Shown piece by piece: positions 63,741 through 64,000 of a DNA stretch of 64,000 bases; the first letter of the stretch is position 1, and every line of letters starts with the position of its first letter. The notes beneath the pieces were generated by a model. It made no database searches and was not told the origin of the DNA. It was given only the letters and a program-made list of their open reading frames with translations. The position numbers and the translations under genes are program-made. Origin of the DNA: Pardosa pseudoannulata (taxonomy: Eukaryota > Arthropoda > Arachnida > Araneae > Lycosidae); assembly GCA_032207245.1 (NCBI GenBank), contig CM063500.1, forward strand, positions 83,481,757 to 83,545,756. Reading direction: 5' to 3'.

Positions 63741-63918
63741 AGAGCGACGGCCTATGGATTAGAGTGCTGGTCTTCGGTACCGGAGTTCATGGGTTCGAAT
63801 CCCACTGTGGCATGGGTGTTCATAGCCGTTCGGAATCGACTTTAAGCTGTAGATCCCGGTCTCATTAGCCCACGTGTTGAAAAAACAATTGACCGTAAGT
63901 ACTCAGAACCAAACCAAA
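63741..63918 (+). mobile_element. tRNA-derived SINE with 17-bp target duplication
   Basis: It has box A (GACGGCCTATGGATTAGAG region) and a perfect box B GGTTCGAATCC (63792-63802), then the family body GCCGTTCGGAATCGACTTTA and an end rich in AACCAAACC. CCTATTAAGGTGCCGGC (63724-63740) and CCTATTAAAGTGGCGGC (63919-63935) match at 15 of 17 positions. This is the clearest single insertion of the family. Confidence 0.95.
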
Positions 63919-63935
63919 CCTATTAAAGTGGCGGC

Positions 63936-64000
63936 ACTCGGCCCCAATCTAAGACACGAGAACTCGCTCTGAATATTTTGTACCCCATTTGATTTCTCTA
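63936..64000. other. Window edge, unassigned
   Basis: Too short to assign. Confidence 0.3.

Overview
The window looks like AT-rich, intergenic or heterochromatin-like DNA of an animal, most likely an arthropod. The evidence is the lack of any long, compact set of open frames, very long TA and CA/TG microsatellites, pol III-type tRNA-derived SINEs, a decayed non-LTR reverse transcriptase, and short non-autonomous DNA transposons of the Tc1/mariner, piggyBac, hAT and Helitron types. The species cannot be named from the sequence. I find no intact protein-coding gene. The best host-gene candidate is one possible internal exon on the minus strand at 5970-6162. Nearly all other open frames come from TA repeats or satellite monomers.

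Layout. 1-1.6 kb is unassigned. 1.6-3.7 kb is a ~111-bp satellite. 4.5-5.0 kb is a Helitron 3' end. 6-8.3 kb holds a candidate exon, a 407-bp tandem duplication, a palindrome and large TA arrays. 8.42-8.70 kb is a piggyBac-like MITE. 11.2-11.9 kb is a 342-bp duplication. 12.2-12.7 kb is an unclassified short transposon whose pre-insertion site survives at 15.7 kb. 13.6-14.4 kb is an exactly 160-bp satellite. 16.2 kb is a SINE inside a CA repeat. 17.57-18.18 kb is a long-TIR MITE. 18.9-20.3 kb is a nest of Helitron-like DNA, TA arrays and a second copy of the 12.2-kb element. 21.3-23.7 kb is a 553-bp repeat split by a Helitron. 26.1-26.3 kb is a fold-back element with three CRE sites.

From 28.6 kb onward the window is mostly a chain of unrelated satellites: ~211-252 bp (28.6-29.7), ~166 bp (30.6-32.6), ~300-400 bp (32.6-35.4), 395 bp then 1.14 kb (36.2-39.6), ~280 bp (39.9-41.3), a 3.17-kb tandem duplication (41.3-47.6), and a ~445-bp satellite (51.1-57.8) that has absorbed a SINE into a ~1.54-kb higher-order unit. 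50.09-50.62 kb is a piggyBac-like MITE. 58.25-61.15 kb is a hAT-like element with a clear 8-bp target duplication. It contains a dead reverse transcriptase and sits inside a ~1-kb repeat whose second copy keeps the empty site. A young SINE with a 17-bp target duplication lies at 63.74-63.92 kb.

The parts are linked by process rather than by a pathway. Transposons insert into satellite monomers, and local tandem amplification then copies them. Several insertions can be dated relative to amplification because paired filled and empty sites lie in the same window.
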